Part shown: positions 15,043 to 23,791 of the stretch, one piece after another
How positions within the stretch are numbered: the first letter of the stretch is position 1
Layout: each line of letters begins with the position of its first letter
IMG/VR virus record: IMGVR_UViG_3300044614_000336
Location: 1 to 58,342 of that record
Length of the DNA stretch: 58,342 bases
Source: a virus
Reading direction: 5' to 3' (one strand)
Notes under the pieces: generated by a model
The model's input: the letters and a program-made list of their open reading frames with translations, nothing else
The model's database searches: none
Told to the model about the DNA's origin: nothing
Position numbers and translations under genes: made by a program

Positions 15043-16344
15043 TTATCGACCAACTTGGTTCAGATAGCGTTCTTTTGTCTCTTCCCAAGAAATGTAGCTT
15101 AGGTCGTCATAGAACAAAGTCTCGTTGGTCATACGATTTTGTTCGATTAAAGAGCGAAGCCTCTTTGCTGCATACTTCTCTTTCCAAAGTTTGGTCAGAT
15201 ATTCATATGATGTATCAAAAGACTTCTTCAGTTCACTCTCTTTGATATCACCCCTCAAAAACTCACAACCATTCTCATAGAGCAATGAGAAGTAAATACC
15301 TCTCTGATGCGCCGTAGAAACCACATCTTTAGGAATAGAGAGTTTTGAATATGCAAACACTCTAGATCTATTTCTATGGTCTCTCTTGTAAGGCTGACCT
15401 GATGGATTCTTTGCGATGTACCATTCAAAATACTTGCGCGTATAATTCTTCTTCAGCCAGTCGAGTAGAAGCTTCTCCGTATCTTTTGTAACTTCATATG
15501 AAATTGACCCAGCAGAATAACCCATCTTCTTCCAGTGCTTCAAATTATCATACTGACTTAGACCACCAAGCTTGTCTTTACCATAGAGTGATGTGGTAGA
15601 GACACCTACTAGTCTGTCACCATAGAGTTCTTTCCATCTATTCTGCACTTCATCTGAAATAGAAAGAAGAGCCATAAGTTTTCCACCAACAGCATTGAAG
15701 CCAAGCGGCTGCAATGGTACTAGTGTAGAACCTACTGCTGTGAAGTTAATCATATGACCTTGTGTCTTCTTCTCTCTCGACCAACCAATGAACTGGTCTC
15801 TAGGAGTCAGATCAAGATAGTCTGAAGACACGCAGATGACACCAAGATACTTACCTGTTACATTATCCTGAACAATGTAATTCAGATTACGACCAATGTT
15901 AGAAGAGTTCTTCATTGTCGAAGTGAATGTTCTGATAGTATTCCATACGCGAGATAGCTCAGGATTCTTGCCTGTATAAACCAAGACTGGTTCAAGCTTC
16001 ATGTAGTCTTCTGTCGTTTCAGGTCTCCAGATATTGTTCTTGATATTCTTGATGTATTGCTCATCATCAATATTGACGAGTTGCTTTTCAACACCAAAAA
16101 GAGTTGAAACTTCATGAGAAGGATACTCTCGTTGGAATTCACACCACTTCTGATAAAGGGTGTACTCACCAACTGTCATCTGAGACACTTCAGAAAGCTC
16201 TGAAATCAGCTTCTGTTTTAGCTCATCGTCTCCTAGACATTCAATTTCGCTAGTATCATTACTTGCAATCCACTCATCCCATTGAGCTTCAAGCAATGGG
16301 TCTACAGTCTTAGCTTCTTCTTTAATCACAATTTCATCCGTCAT
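15043..16344 (-). CDS. DUF4338 (DruA-like) protein
   Basis: A 433-residue protein whose centre matches DUF4338, the family of the Druantia defence protein DruA: NYIVQDNVTGKYLGVICVSS, then DYLDLTPRDQFIGWSREKK and LVPLQPLGFNAVGGKLMALL, NRWKELYG and YDNLKHWKKMGYSAGSI. The N-terminal 120 residues are acidic and helical, and the C-terminal about 130 residues are additional. Biochemical activity is not established. Its 4-bp overlap with gene 46 upstream indicates coupled expression with the recombination nuclease rather than a stand-alone defence island. Confidence 0.78.
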   Translation of the reverse strand: MTDEIVIKEEAKTVDPLLEAQWDEWIASNDTSEIECLGDDELKQKLISELSEVSQMTVGEYTLYQKWCEFQREYPSHEVSTLFGVEKQLVNIDDEQYIKNIKNNIWRPETTEDYMKLEPVLVYTGKNPELSRVWNTIRTFTSTMKNSSNIGRNLNYIVQDNVTGKYLGVICVSSDYLDLTPRDQFIGWSREKKTQGHMINFTAVGSTLVPLQPLGFNAVGGKLMALLSISDEVQNRWKELYGDRLVGVSTTSLYGKDKLGGLSQYDNLKHWKKMGYSAGSISYEVTKDTEKLLLDWLKKNYTRKYFEWYIAKNPSGQPYKRDHRNRSRVFAYSKLSIPKDVVSTAHQRGIYFSLLYENGCEFLRGDIKESELKKSFDTSYEYLTKLWKEKYAAKRLRSLIEQNRMTNETLFYDDLSYISWEETKERYLNQVGR

Positions 16345-18053
16345 GCTAACCTGCTAAAATTTTTGTGCTTTTCAAAACGATAGACTTTATCGAACTTATC
16401 TAACAGTTGATCCTGTTTGTGTGAAATTATATAGATGTTAGTATCATCTGTCAAAGTTTTAATGATATTGAGGAATTCATCAGTACCATTTGCATCAAGA
16501 CTTCCGTCTAGAATTTCATCTAGTATCAGCAGATTTGTATTGATGCTGTTCTTCATCTTGGCGATTGCTCTCCATGTAAACATGAGCGCCAGATCAATAC
16601 GTGTCTTTTCACCTTCAGAAAAACTTGAGTATGCAAACTCATCACGATATCTGGACTTGATGACTTCATTGAAGTTTTCATCAATGTTGAATTTGACAAA
16701 GAAACCCATCTTGTCCAAATACTTGTTTACATGCTTGTTGATGATAGGAACATACTGCTTGATGATCTTTGTTTTTACACCACCATCTTTCAGCAGTGCA
16801 ATTGCAGTCTCAATCATTGTTCTTTCATTCAAGCGATGCTGAACAGATCCTTCCATTCTGCGAATTTCTTCGATTGCACTCTTTAGATCAGTCTCACTAT
16901 CAATCACAAGCTTATCAGAATTTCTAATCTTGCTCATGTTATCTTCAATGTCATTCATCATAGATACGATATGCATCATGGTCTGCTTACTGGATTTGAT
17001 TTCAGCGGAGATAGAATGAGTTCTTTTAGATTTATTTTCAAGATTGTTAATCTTCATGAGAAGATCATCAATGCTTCTTTTCATTAGATCAATATATTTT
17101 TGCGTTTCTGAAACATCGTTGTGTAGCTCATTCTTTCTTCTTTCTCTGAAGTATACATCAATATGCTGTTTGCATGTTGGACATTCATCATGCTCTGTAA
17201 GAAACTCAATCTCTTTACCATATCTTTGAACTTTTGATTCTTGGTTTGTGAGAGATATAATAGAGTTTGCATACTCATTACGCACATCTGTAAGGTTATC
17301 AGCATCTGAAACCAGAGCATCTTTTTCATTCAAAAGAATTTTTACCTTAGCAAGCAAGTCTTCTTTTTGTTGTGTGAAATCTGCAAGCTGCTTTTCAAGT
17401 TTTGTAAGCTTGTCATCATTGTTTTGACGAAGAGTGTTCAGCGTCTTCTCAACATAATCTTTCTTGTCTTGTGCAGACTTCAGGATCATACGGTTCTTTT
17501 CAACACTTTCTTTGTTTTCTTGAAACCGCTGTTTCACAAGCAAGTTCATCACTGAGAAGATTTGAATGTCTAGCAGGTCTTCAATGATTGTTCTACGGTC
17601 AGCAGGAGTTAGCTGCATAAACGGAGTAAATGATGCAGAACCAAGAATGACAATCTGACAGAAAGACTTCATGTTCATCTTGAGAATGAACTTTTCTAAG
17701 TATTCTTGATAATCTTTAGATGCTGAATCCTGATTAAGTAAAGAACCATCAACCCAAATCTCAAAGATATTCGGTTTGATACCACGCACGATCTTATAGT
17801 CTTTACCGTAAGCCTTGAATGTTATCTCAACAAGACAATCTTTACCGTTTACGCTATTGACTAACAAAGGCTTATTGATCTTACGAAACGGCTTACCAAA
17901 CAAAACAAAAGTAAGCGCGTCGAGAATGGTTGATTTGCCATGCCCGTTCGCGCCTACGATTAAGTTTGTCTTATGTGTATTGAGATAAATCTCTGTCCAC
18001 ATGTTTCCAGTAGACAGAAAATTCTTCCATCGAATCACTTCAAATGTTATCAT
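16341..18053 (-). CDS. 46: gp46 recombination nuclease ATPase (Rad50/SbcC-like)
   Basis: A 570-residue SMC-like ATPase. Walker A GANGHGKST is at 34-42, two long coiled-coil arms flank a zinc-hook CPTCKQH, and the C-terminal half carries the ABC signature FSEGEKTRIDLALMF and Walker B LLILDEILDGSLD. With gp47 it resects DNA ends for recombination-dependent replication and degrades host DNA. It overlaps the DruA-like gene and a small basic ORF by a few bases. Confidence 0.95.
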   Translation of the reverse strand: MITFEVIRWKNFLSTGNMWTEIYLNTHKTNLIVGANGHGKSTILDALTFVLFGKPFRKINKPLLVNSVNGKDCLVEITFKAYGKDYKIVRGIKPNIFEIWVDGSLLNQDSASKDYQEYLEKFILKMNMKSFCQIVILGSASFTPFMQLTPADRRTIIEDLLDIQIFSVMNLLVKQRFQENKESVEKNRMILKSAQDKKDYVEKTLNTLRQNNDDKLTKLEKQLADFTQQKEDLLAKVKILLNEKDALVSDADNLTDVRNEYANSIISLTNQESKVQRYGKEIEFLTEHDECPTCKQHIDVYFRERRKNELHNDVSETQKYIDLMKRSIDDLLMKINNLENKSKRTHSISAEIKSSKQTMMHIVSMMNDIEDNMSKIRNSDKLVIDSETDLKSAIEEIRRMEGSVQHRLNERTMIETAIALLKDGGVKTKIIKQYVPIINKHVNKYLDKMGFFVKFNIDENFNEVIKSRYRDEFAYSSFSEGEKTRIDLALMFTWRAIAKMKNSINTNLLILDEILDGSLDANGTDEFLNIIKTLTDDTNIYIISHKQDQLLDKFDKVYRFEKHKNFSRLA

Positions 18054-18228
18054 CTTTTGACTTTATTAAAATACAATCACTGGCAGGACCAAAAGACTGA
18101 GGAGTACGAAAGCTTCTTGTATTTACTCGCTCTTTCTTAAGGTTAGATCGCAACCGTTCGCGTTTCTCAAATGACATCTTATCAAATGATTTGAGCTTTT
18201 TCTTATTTGTTTTCTTTTTACGGCTCAT
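18040..18228 (-). CDS. Small basic hypothetical protein
   Basis: A 62-residue protein, strongly basic at its N-terminus (MSRKKKTNKKKLKSFDKMS) with more Arg/Lys in the middle and an acidic end. It overlaps gene 46 by 14 bp and the upstream gene by ATGA, and lies between 46 and 47. The composition suggests nucleic-acid or partner binding; no family is recognised. Confidence 0.6.
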   Translation of the reverse strand: MSRKKKTNKKKLKSFDKMSFEKRERLRSNLKKERVNTRSFRTPQSFGPASDCILIKSKDDNI

Positions 18229-18590
18229 CTATTATGATACTCATGCTGCTGCTTGATATATTCTTCAGCATCTTCTTTTGTTTGAAAGTATGCAACATAG
18301 TGACCACGATGTTCACCATCAAGTTCATCTTCCCACACTTCATCATAATGATCGCTGATCTTCATAGCATATCTATCACAATACTCATCTTCATACCACA
18401 TATTGTGACCTTCGACAATAGCATTGTATTTACCTACAATTTCAGCTTGTGTGAGTTCAAATTCAACGTTTTGCTTATCATAACGATACCATTCAACACC
18501 ATCAGCATCAGTCATCTTTATTTTATTACGATCTAAAGCACTGAAAATTTTTCTAACCTGCCAGAACTTATCACCAATATTATACTTCAT
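18225..18590 (-). CDS. Hypothetical protein between genes 47 and 46
   Basis: A 121-residue acidic protein rich in Tyr, Trp, Asp and Glu (HNMWYEDEYCDRYAMKISDH). It starts MKYNIGDKFWQVRKIFSALD, a small beta-type start resembling Sm/SH3-like modules, and ends in a possible helix TKEDAEEYIKQQ. It overlaps both neighbours by ATGA, so it is translated with the recombination nuclease subunits. The function is not recognised. Confidence 0.6.
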   Translation of the reverse strand: MKYNIGDKFWQVRKIFSALDRNKIKMTDADGVEWYRYDKQNVEFELTQAEIVGKYNAIVEGHNMWYEDEYCDRYAMKISDHYDEVWEDELDGEHRGHYVAYFQTKEDAEEYIKQQHEYHNR

Positions 18591-19666
18591 TCAATAGTCT
18601 CCAACGATAATGCTTCGGAATAGATTTCACGCATATAATGTTTCATCTTATCTGCTTCAACAGGTAATGTCAATCCAGAAATATAACCATCAAGAATGGT
18701 AAGTGTATCTTGAGCTTCATCAATCTTCTCATCTTCTTTTGTATCTATGAAGTTGCTGACATCTTCAACAATCGTAATGTCAGCAACTTGTTCTTTATAT
18801 AGTTTATCAACTAGCATATCAAATGCATATGGATTTGTCTTACTCACAACGACGATCTTCACATAGCAATCTTTATATTTGCTGTAGTCTGTAGCATTGA
18901 TTGTCTCTATGATATCAGGATTCTTTACATCATCGTAAGCCACCATATGGAAAATACGGAAAGGATTACGAATAAAATCTTTTTCCAGTGTGTCTGTATC
19001 AAGGATTGTGAAGCCGCGAGGATCGTTATAGTCAGACCAAATATGCTCAGAAAAAGCACCCAGATAGTGAATATTGTCCCGAAAGCTACGATGATGGTAA
19101 TGACCAGTAAAGACACTATGAAAACGGCTAAAAATTTTGTGATTGTATCCATGCTCTGATATCATTCCCTTCTGCATTTCAAATCCATTCAATTCTAAAT
19201 GAGCGCAGCAAATACTGGCAGTGGTTAACTCAATAGCATCAAGTGATTCTTTCTCGTTTGCACTGTTGATCCAAGGAAGCAAAAGAAAAGAACATGAATC
19301 AATCATCAGATGAGTTGCTGTCGAATAGATGTGTATGTTTTCATATCTCTTACCTACAAACTCTTCAAGAGCATTGACTTTATATGTGTCCTTGAAGTAC
19401 TCATCATGATTACCTGCAATGATGTGTACTTCACATAGTTCATTCAACGGTTCAAGAAAGTCTGTTCTCAGCCTAGAATGTGTAAGAACGTTAATATACT
19501 TCCTGCGGTCAACGAGATCGCCAAGATGAATGATATGCTTAATGCCATTCGCCTTGATAAATGGAATGAGAAATTCATCTACGCACCTCTTAAAGTAATC
19601 AAGAAAAACTGGAGAGTCATTTCTAACTCCCCAGTGAGTATCAGTAATGATCAGAACTTTAGTCAT
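18587..19666 (-). CDS. 47: gp47 recombination nuclease (Mre11/SbcD-like)
   Basis: A 359-residue calcineurin-type phosphoesterase. Metal-binding motifs are in order: DTHWGVRND (D8, H10), HLGDLVDRR, AGNHDEY, and GHYHHRSF. It is the nuclease partner of gp46 in the T4 Mre11-Rad50 equivalent. Three small genes separate or precede the pair with overlapping start/stop codons. The ATG at 19666 lies inside the end of the zinc-ribbon mini-gene. Confidence 0.95.
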   Translation of the reverse strand: MTKVLIITDTHWGVRNDSPVFLDYFKRCVDEFLIPFIKANGIKHIIHLGDLVDRRKYINVLTHSRLRTDFLEPLNELCEVHIIAGNHDEYFKDTYKVNALEEFVGKRYENIHIYSTATHLMIDSCSFLLLPWINSANEKESLDAIELTTASICCAHLELNGFEMQKGMISEHGYNHKIFSRFHSVFTGHYHHRSFRDNIHYLGAFSEHIWSDYNDPRGFTILDTDTLEKDFIRNPFRIFHMVAYDDVKNPDIIETINATDYSKYKDCYVKIVVVSKTNPYAFDMLVDKLYKEQVADITIVEDVSNFIDTKEDEKIDEAQDTLTILDGYISGLTLPVEADKMKHYMREIYSEALSLETIE

Positions 19667-19781
19667 CCTTAGATGGTCCTTGTGTTAAGTCTGGACAACG
19701 CTGTGAACCGCATCCATCTTTCTTTATCTCGTTCAAATATCTTTTGCACCCTGGGCAATAGGTATTATTTGATCTTTTCAC
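19659..19781 (-). CDS. 40-residue zinc-ribbon mini-protein
   Basis: This short gene starts at GTG (19781), which overlaps the upstream stop as GTGA, and ends with TAA at 19659, 8 bp inside gene 47. The product VKRSNNTYCPGCKRYLNEIK ... DGCGSQRCP ... has two Cys pairs, CPGC (9-12) and C-GSQR-C (24-29), spaced like a small zinc ribbon. It is positioned between a helical 61-aa gene and gp47. A role in DNA or RNA polymerase binding is possible but unproven. Confidence 0.6.
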   Translation of the reverse strand: MKRSNNTYCPGCKRYLNEIKKDGCGSQRCPDLTQGPSKDD

Positions 19782-19963
19782 GCTCTCTTTTTCCTAGTAT
19801 TGGACATGTAGAGTTCATTATCAAACTTTCTTACAGACTTCTCAATTACATCTCTGATTGTTTCTAGTCTCTGGCGATAGTTTTGTCTGATATGCACACT
19901 CTCTTTTTGATTCAAGAGATTGTTAATCAAATGCTCAATTTGAAATGGCACTTCGTTGTTCAT
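19778..19963 (-). CDS. Small helical hypothetical protein
   Basis: A 61-residue helical protein: MNNEVPFQIEHLINNLLNQK, then HIRQNYRQRLETIRDVIEKS and a basic end NTRKKRA. It overlaps gene 55 upstream by 29 bp and the zinc-ribbon mini-gene by 4 bp. Comparable small proteins occur next to gene 47 in marine T4-like phages. The function is unknown. Confidence 0.65.
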   Translation of the reverse strand: MNNEVPFQIEHLINNLLNQKESVHIRQNYRQRLETIRDVIEKSVRKFDNELYMSNTRKKRA

Positions 19964-20516
19964 CTTCTTCCTCGTAAAACTTTGTTAGACCTTCTTTTGC
20001 AGTCTTTCTTTTCTCTTTCTTGATTTCTTCTTTTCTTTCATATCTTTCCATAAACTCGTTAATATTATCGTATATGGGAGCCGAAAGCAAATGATTGTTG
20101 TCACTATCAGTTAACAACGCTGCATGTCCATTATTGATGATTGTTTCCTGAAAGTTCTTGTAGATGATGTATCTGTTCTTTTCTTCCTTGTTGATGCGTC
20201 TTAGGAAAGCGTAGTATATCACCTGTGTGAAGTATGCGAAAGGATTCTTTCCAAGATCAGGATTGTAGTCATTGAAGTAAAGAATACAGTTCTCAATACC
20301 ATCAGATACCATCTCTTCTCTAAAAGAATAGTTGATGAAACATGGCTTATTGGAAAGCTTGTTTGAAATCTTGTAAATGCACTCGCCTATGTAATTAGGA
20401 AGTCGTGGCTCTTCAAGACCATTTTCTTTTGCAATCTTTACTCTTTCTTTATGCTTCACAATTTCTTCATAGAACTTCTTGTTATCAACATAGTGCGGCT
20501 TCTTTTCATTTTTCAT
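19935..20516 (-). CDS. 55: gp55 late sigma factor
   Basis: A 193-residue phage sigma factor. It matches the T4 gp55 late sigma pattern: NYIGECIYKISNKLSNKP, FINYSFREEMVSDGIENC, and NPFAYFTQVIYYAFLRRINKEEK, a sigma region-2-like core that recognises the -10 element TATAAATA. The last third, SAPIYDNINEFMERYERKEE and a basic coil, fits the clamp-interacting end. The many TATAAATA boxes in the head and tail half of this window are its expected targets. It overlaps the HAD gene by ATGA. Confidence 0.9.
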   Translation of the reverse strand: MKNEKKPHYVDNKKFYEEIVKHKERVKIAKENGLEEPRLPNYIGECIYKISNKLSNKPCFINYSFREEMVSDGIENCILYFNDYNPDLGKNPFAYFTQVIYYAFLRRINKEEKNRYIIYKNFQETIINNGHAALLTDSDNNHLLSAPIYDNINEFMERYERKEEIKKEKRKTAKEGLTKFYEEEDEQRSAISN

Positions 20517-21025
20517 TCTAATACTCTCTCTAGACTGACTTTCAATTCTTCTAGGCTATTCTCATCTGCTTGATACTTTATACCAATTCCACCTGCATTG
20601 TTCCATGATGTGATGTTTTTTCGAAAGTCATCGATCAAAATGTTCGGTGTGCCGTTAGTCACAGCATACTTGTGCTTCTCTCTTTCAAAGATAATCTCAT
20701 CAGCAGGAACAGATATGAACTTTGAAAGCCATTCTTTCTTTCCTTCAATGCTACCGTTTAAATCATAGTTCAGTGGACTAGATAATATCTTATAGCCACC
20801 TGCCATAGACTTAACCATTTCCAATAGCTTGTTTGCATTAGGAAAAGCAGGCAAATCTTTGAAGAGATGATACGCATCTGTACTCTTGAAGAATGATTCC
20901 CAATCTTCTTCTGTCATCTCATTGTAGTGTTCTACATCATGTATCACAGCTACGTGATTGAACAGGTCTGCCAAGACACCATCCATATCAACATACACTA
21001 CACTCTCACTATTCTTTTTCATCAT
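20513..21025 (-). CDS. HAD-family 5'-deoxyribonucleotidase-like protein
   Basis: A HAD phosphatase, about 170 residues from the ATG pair at 21025/21022. Motif I is VYVDMDGVLAD, with the nucleophile Asp and second Asp; motif II/III features are KILSSPLNYD, KKEWLSKF and PNILIDDFRKNI with the C-terminal Asp pair. This matches pyrimidine 5'(3')-deoxyribonucleotidase (NT5C)-like proteins that trim dNMPs. Earlier in-frame ATGs at 21082 and 21064 would add about 19 residues; neither has a clear ribosome site. Confidence 0.8.
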   Translation of the reverse strand: MMKKNSESVVYVDMDGVLADLFNHVAVIHDVEHYNEMTEEDWESFFKSTDAYHLFKDLPAFPNANKLLEMVKSMAGGYKILSSPLNYDLNGSIEGKKEWLSKFISVPADEIIFEREKHKYAVTNGTPNILIDDFRKNITSWNNAGGIGIKYQADENSLEELKVSLERVLE

Positions 21026-21099
21026 GATCACTTTCTTATTGACAATCTCTTGACATGCACTCATAATGGCTATGCCATCCATGATATGAATAACTTTAA

Positions 21100-21378
21100 T
21101 TATACCTTGGTTAATGTCTTTAACTTCTGAATCTGCTTATCAATCATCTCTTTCCTGTTAGGCCACTTGATCATTGGCTTATCTGGATCCTTAGCTAAGT
21201 TCTCTAACAGAGGTAAGAAGATTTTATTCAAAGCAGTCAATCTCTTCTTAAGATCATCTACTTCAGCTTGAAGAGAAGAATAGTTGTGATTATTCTCAAT
21301 GAGTTCATCTTCATGAGAGAATGTAAAACCAAAATCATCACTATCAGCAAGTTCAAGATATGAGTTCTTGTTAGACAT
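21100..21378 (-). CDS. Hypothetical coiled-coil protein
   Basis: A 92-residue protein with an acidic start (SDDFGFTFSHEDEL), a central coiled coil SLQAEVDDLKKRLTALNKIF and a conserved-looking basic tail MIKWPNRKEMIDKQIQKLKT. Similar small proteins with the KWPNRKE motif occur in marine T4-like phages. Its ATG lies at the stop of the upstream gene. The function is unknown. Confidence 0.62.
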   Translation of the reverse strand: MSNKNSYLELADSDDFGFTFSHEDELIENNHNYSSLQAEVDDLKKRLTALNKIFLPLLENLAKDPDKPMIKWPNRKEMIDKQIQKLKTLTKV

Positions 21379-21839
21379 CAGTGTAATTTCCCTTTATCGG
21401 TCTTGTTTAGTTGTTCTAAGAATTCTTTCAGCATATCCATTGCATTACCATCATCTTCATAACCAAAATCATCATCTGTCATAATACTATCAAATTCAAG
21501 CTTTTGTTTGTCTTCTTTACTAAAGAAGTGTATAATGGAATCTTCATAGTGACCAGAAAGCATTTCACTAGGTGGTGATATGAAAAGCACTTCTGATTTT
21601 GGAATCTCAAACTTCTGTTGAGCGCATATGCGAGAGAATACCCACTGCATCAATGAGATTGACAGATATCCAGGTTTGCCTGAAGATAGGTACATGATTT
21701 TGCAAGGATTGCTTAGTACATAACCAAACTCAGTCTCTTTTACTTCCGATATGATGTCTTCACCGCTTTTTAAGCGAAAAAAAAGCACATCACTTGAGTT
21801 CGATTTTGTAGACTTTGAACTTGAACTTTTCTTCGCCAT
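21378..21839 (-). CDS. Sm/Lsm-like hypothetical protein
   Basis: A 153-residue protein. After a Ser/Lys-rich start (MAKKSSSSKSTKSNSS) comes a small beta-barrel-like segment VLFFRLKSGEDIISEVKETE followed by YVLSNPCKIMYLSSG, reminiscent of Sm-fold modules. The C-terminus is acidic (DDDFGYEDDGNAMDMLKEFL). The ATG at 21839 has AAAGGATC upstream and lies within the 3' end of uvsW (50-bp overlap). Sm similarity is only a pattern judgment. Confidence 0.55.
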   Translation of the reverse strand: MAKKSSSSKSTKSNSSDVLFFRLKSGEDIISEVKETEFGYVLSNPCKIMYLSSGKPGYLSISLMQWVFSRICAQQKFEIPKSEVLFISPPSEMLSGHYEDSIIHFFSKEDKQKLEFDSIMTDDDFGYEDDGNAMDMLKEFLEQLNKTDKGKLH

Positions 21840-23265
21840 ATAATTTGATCCTTTCGGCAAAATGCTTTAATGTATAGTTCTCATGTTTTTTATGTCTCAT
21901 ATCATCTGCGATATCAAACAGAGTTGCTGCATCTTTTGTGTCACTCTTACGTAGACCTCGACCAATAGATTGCAAGTTTCTTATGCGTGACTTAGATGGA
22001 CTAGCAAATATAATGTTGTGAAGATTTCTAATATTGATGCCAGTACTAAAAGTACCAAAACTAGCAACAATAATAGCCTGCGTTTCCGATTCAACGATCT
22101 TACGAATCCCTTCGCGTATATCCACATCTGTTTCTCCACTTACGAAAAATACCTTTCTGTCCACTCCCACTCTGTCTGAAATGAGTTTGTGTAGAATACG
22201 ACCGTGTTTGTCAACGTACTGGAAGAGAACGAGCGTGTTTCCTTCAAGTGAGACGGCAAGATTAGAGATGAACCGGTTTCTGGCATCGTTAAGGACAAGG
22301 TACTCAATCTCCTGTTGGTATGTAAAGTTCTTTGCTGCTTGGCAGATTGACTCATTATGTCTAAGAAGAAGACACTTGATTTGGAACTCAGCCAAGTGCT
22401 TTGCATCCATAAGTTCTTTCGTTGTGATGACTTTGCGAACGGTTCCAAATAACCCTTCAAGTACAAGCTTGTGAGTCTTTGTTCCATCAAGGGTACCTGT
22501 AGTTCCAATTCTATACTTTGCATTTGTCAATCCTGTCATAATATCTATAAGAGATTTAGCTTTGAACAGATGCGCTTCATCACCGATCACAAAATCAAAG
22601 TCAGCAAAGTACTTCTTCGGCATCTGATAGATAGACTGCCAAGTTGAAATAGTCAGAAACTTGTCGCTAGACTTTTCTTGACCCTGATAGATTTTATGTA
22701 TGTTGTCACTTACGTTCCAGCCATTCGTCTCACTGTAGTCTTTGAAATCGCTTGTCAACTGTTCTACGAGAGAAACAGTTGGTACGATAATCAAACCTCG
22801 TTTCAGTCCTTTATGTTCCAAAAAACGAGCCAGAAGATAGATAATAAGAGACTTACCACTTGCAGTGGGGCTAAGTAGTAAAGCTCTCCTTGTACGAATT
22901 GCGTGAACGAATGCATCCAACTGGTAATCTCTTGGAGCATGTTTCGGCCTTAACTGTTCTACAAACTCTTTTGCTTCTGTTAACGAAAACTCTTCATCAT
23001 AGTCTTCATTTTCATAGTTCCAATCATAACCACGTTCTTCACAAAACTTTGCAATCTCAGGAACAAGTCCACGATATACTTGTCTCTGTCTTGTATCAAA
23101 CAACCTGATTTTACCGTCCCACAACTTTGCTCTATATTGTGGTGTGAATTGATATCCTGGAACCATGAAAGTGAAATGTTCTCTCAGTTCGTAGGATACT
23201 CCTTCTGTACATTCAACACGAACGAAAGCTTCGTCCTTGTTATGAATAATAATTTTACTGTCCAT
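21790..23265 (-). CDS. uvsW: UvsW helicase
   Basis: A 491-residue SF2 helicase matching T4 UvsW, which unwinds branched DNA and R-loops and switches off origin replication. Motif I is SPTASGKSL, motif II GDEAHLF (DEAH), motif III IGTTGTLDG, and motif VI QSIGRGLRK. The N-terminal domain (YELREHFTFMVPGYQFTPQY) matches the UvsW double-stranded RNA-binding-like region. It lies downstream of uvsY with a homing endonuclease between, as in T4-type order. Confidence 0.95.
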   Translation of the reverse strand: MDSKIIIHNKDEAFVRVECTEGVSYELREHFTFMVPGYQFTPQYRAKLWDGKIRLFDTRQRQVYRGLVPEIAKFCEERGYDWNYENEDYDEEFSLTEAKEFVEQLRPKHAPRDYQLDAFVHAIRTRRALLLSPTASGKSLIIYLLARFLEHKGLKRGLIIVPTVSLVEQLTSDFKDYSETNGWNVSDNIHKIYQGQEKSSDKFLTISTWQSIYQMPKKYFADFDFVIGDEAHLFKAKSLIDIMTGLTNAKYRIGTTGTLDGTKTHKLVLEGLFGTVRKVITTKELMDAKHLAEFQIKCLLLRHNESICQAAKNFTYQQEIEYLVLNDARNRFISNLAVSLEGNTLVLFQYVDKHGRILHKLISDRVGVDRKVFFVSGETDVDIREGIRKIVESETQAIIVASFGTFSTGINIRNLHNIIFASPSKSRIRNLQSIGRGLRKSDTKDAATLFDIADDMRHKKHENYTLKHFAERIKLYGEEKFKFKVYKIELK

Positions 23266-23791
23266 TACGTTTCAAAACTTTCATATGGCTGTCGGAGTAA
23301 TTCTTTTTACCCTTGTAAGGACCTCTCTTCTTACCTTTAGTTCTCTGTCTAGCCATACTTATCTTTCTTCTGGAATCTTCGCTATGTGTTCTACCATACA
23401 TTGGATTACCTTCACCCGAAAAAATTTCTTTCATCTTCTCTACGTGATCAGCCGACAGTTTTTTACCTTTGCGGGCTTCGCTCATCTTTTGTATCGTATC
23501 TTTTGATCTCTTCTTACCTTTCCAAGGTGAAGCTTCACTCATCTTTTTTCTAGTGTCTTCAGACACTTTCTTTCCTTTATGTGTCTCACTGATAACTTTT
23601 GATATGATTTCTTGTTTGGATATCATTTTAGATAATCCTTTCCAAGCAAGTTCATCTTCCCAATGAGCAAATTCTTTCCATAGTTGCCTGTGAAGTTCGG
23701 CGTGTTCTTCTATTGTCACTTCAATTAGGTTGTTTTTTTCATCAGTACCTCCCATATGTTTCGGTATGATGTGGTGTATATGTTTCATCAA
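23255..23791 (-). CDS. HNH homing endonuclease with NUMOD3 repeats
   Basis: A 178-residue freestanding HNH endonuclease. The HNH core HIHHIIPKHMGGTDEKNNLI then EEHAELHRQLW is at residues 4-38. The rest is four NUMOD3 DNA-binding repeats with KGKK-x-S-x-DTRKKMSEA, KGKKRSKDTIQKM, KGKKLSADHVEKM and NPMYGRTHSEDSRRK. Such genes spread by cutting unoccupied alleles. It is tightly inserted between uvsY and uvsW, with overlaps of 4 and 11 bp, suggesting it is co-translated. Confidence 0.9.
   Translation of the reverse strand: MMKHIHHIIPKHMGGTDEKNNLIEVTIEEHAELHRQLWKEFAHWEDELAWKGLSKMISKQEIISKVISETHKGKKVSEDTRKKMSEASPWKGKKRSKDTIQKMSEARKGKKLSADHVEKMKEIFSGEGNPMYGRTHSEDSRRKISMARQRTKGKKRGPYKGKKNYSDSHMKVLKRNGQ

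Noticed and set aside
13942-15102. 386-aa open frame on the plus strand opposite the VWA gene
   Set aside because: It arises from codon bias of the acidic linker region on the other strand; the product is an Ile/Phe-rich sequence without family features.
20513-21082. Longer start of the HAD nucleotidase gene
   Set aside because: The extra 19 residues precede the conserved VYVDMDGVLAD strand by an unusual distance and have no clear ribosome-binding site.
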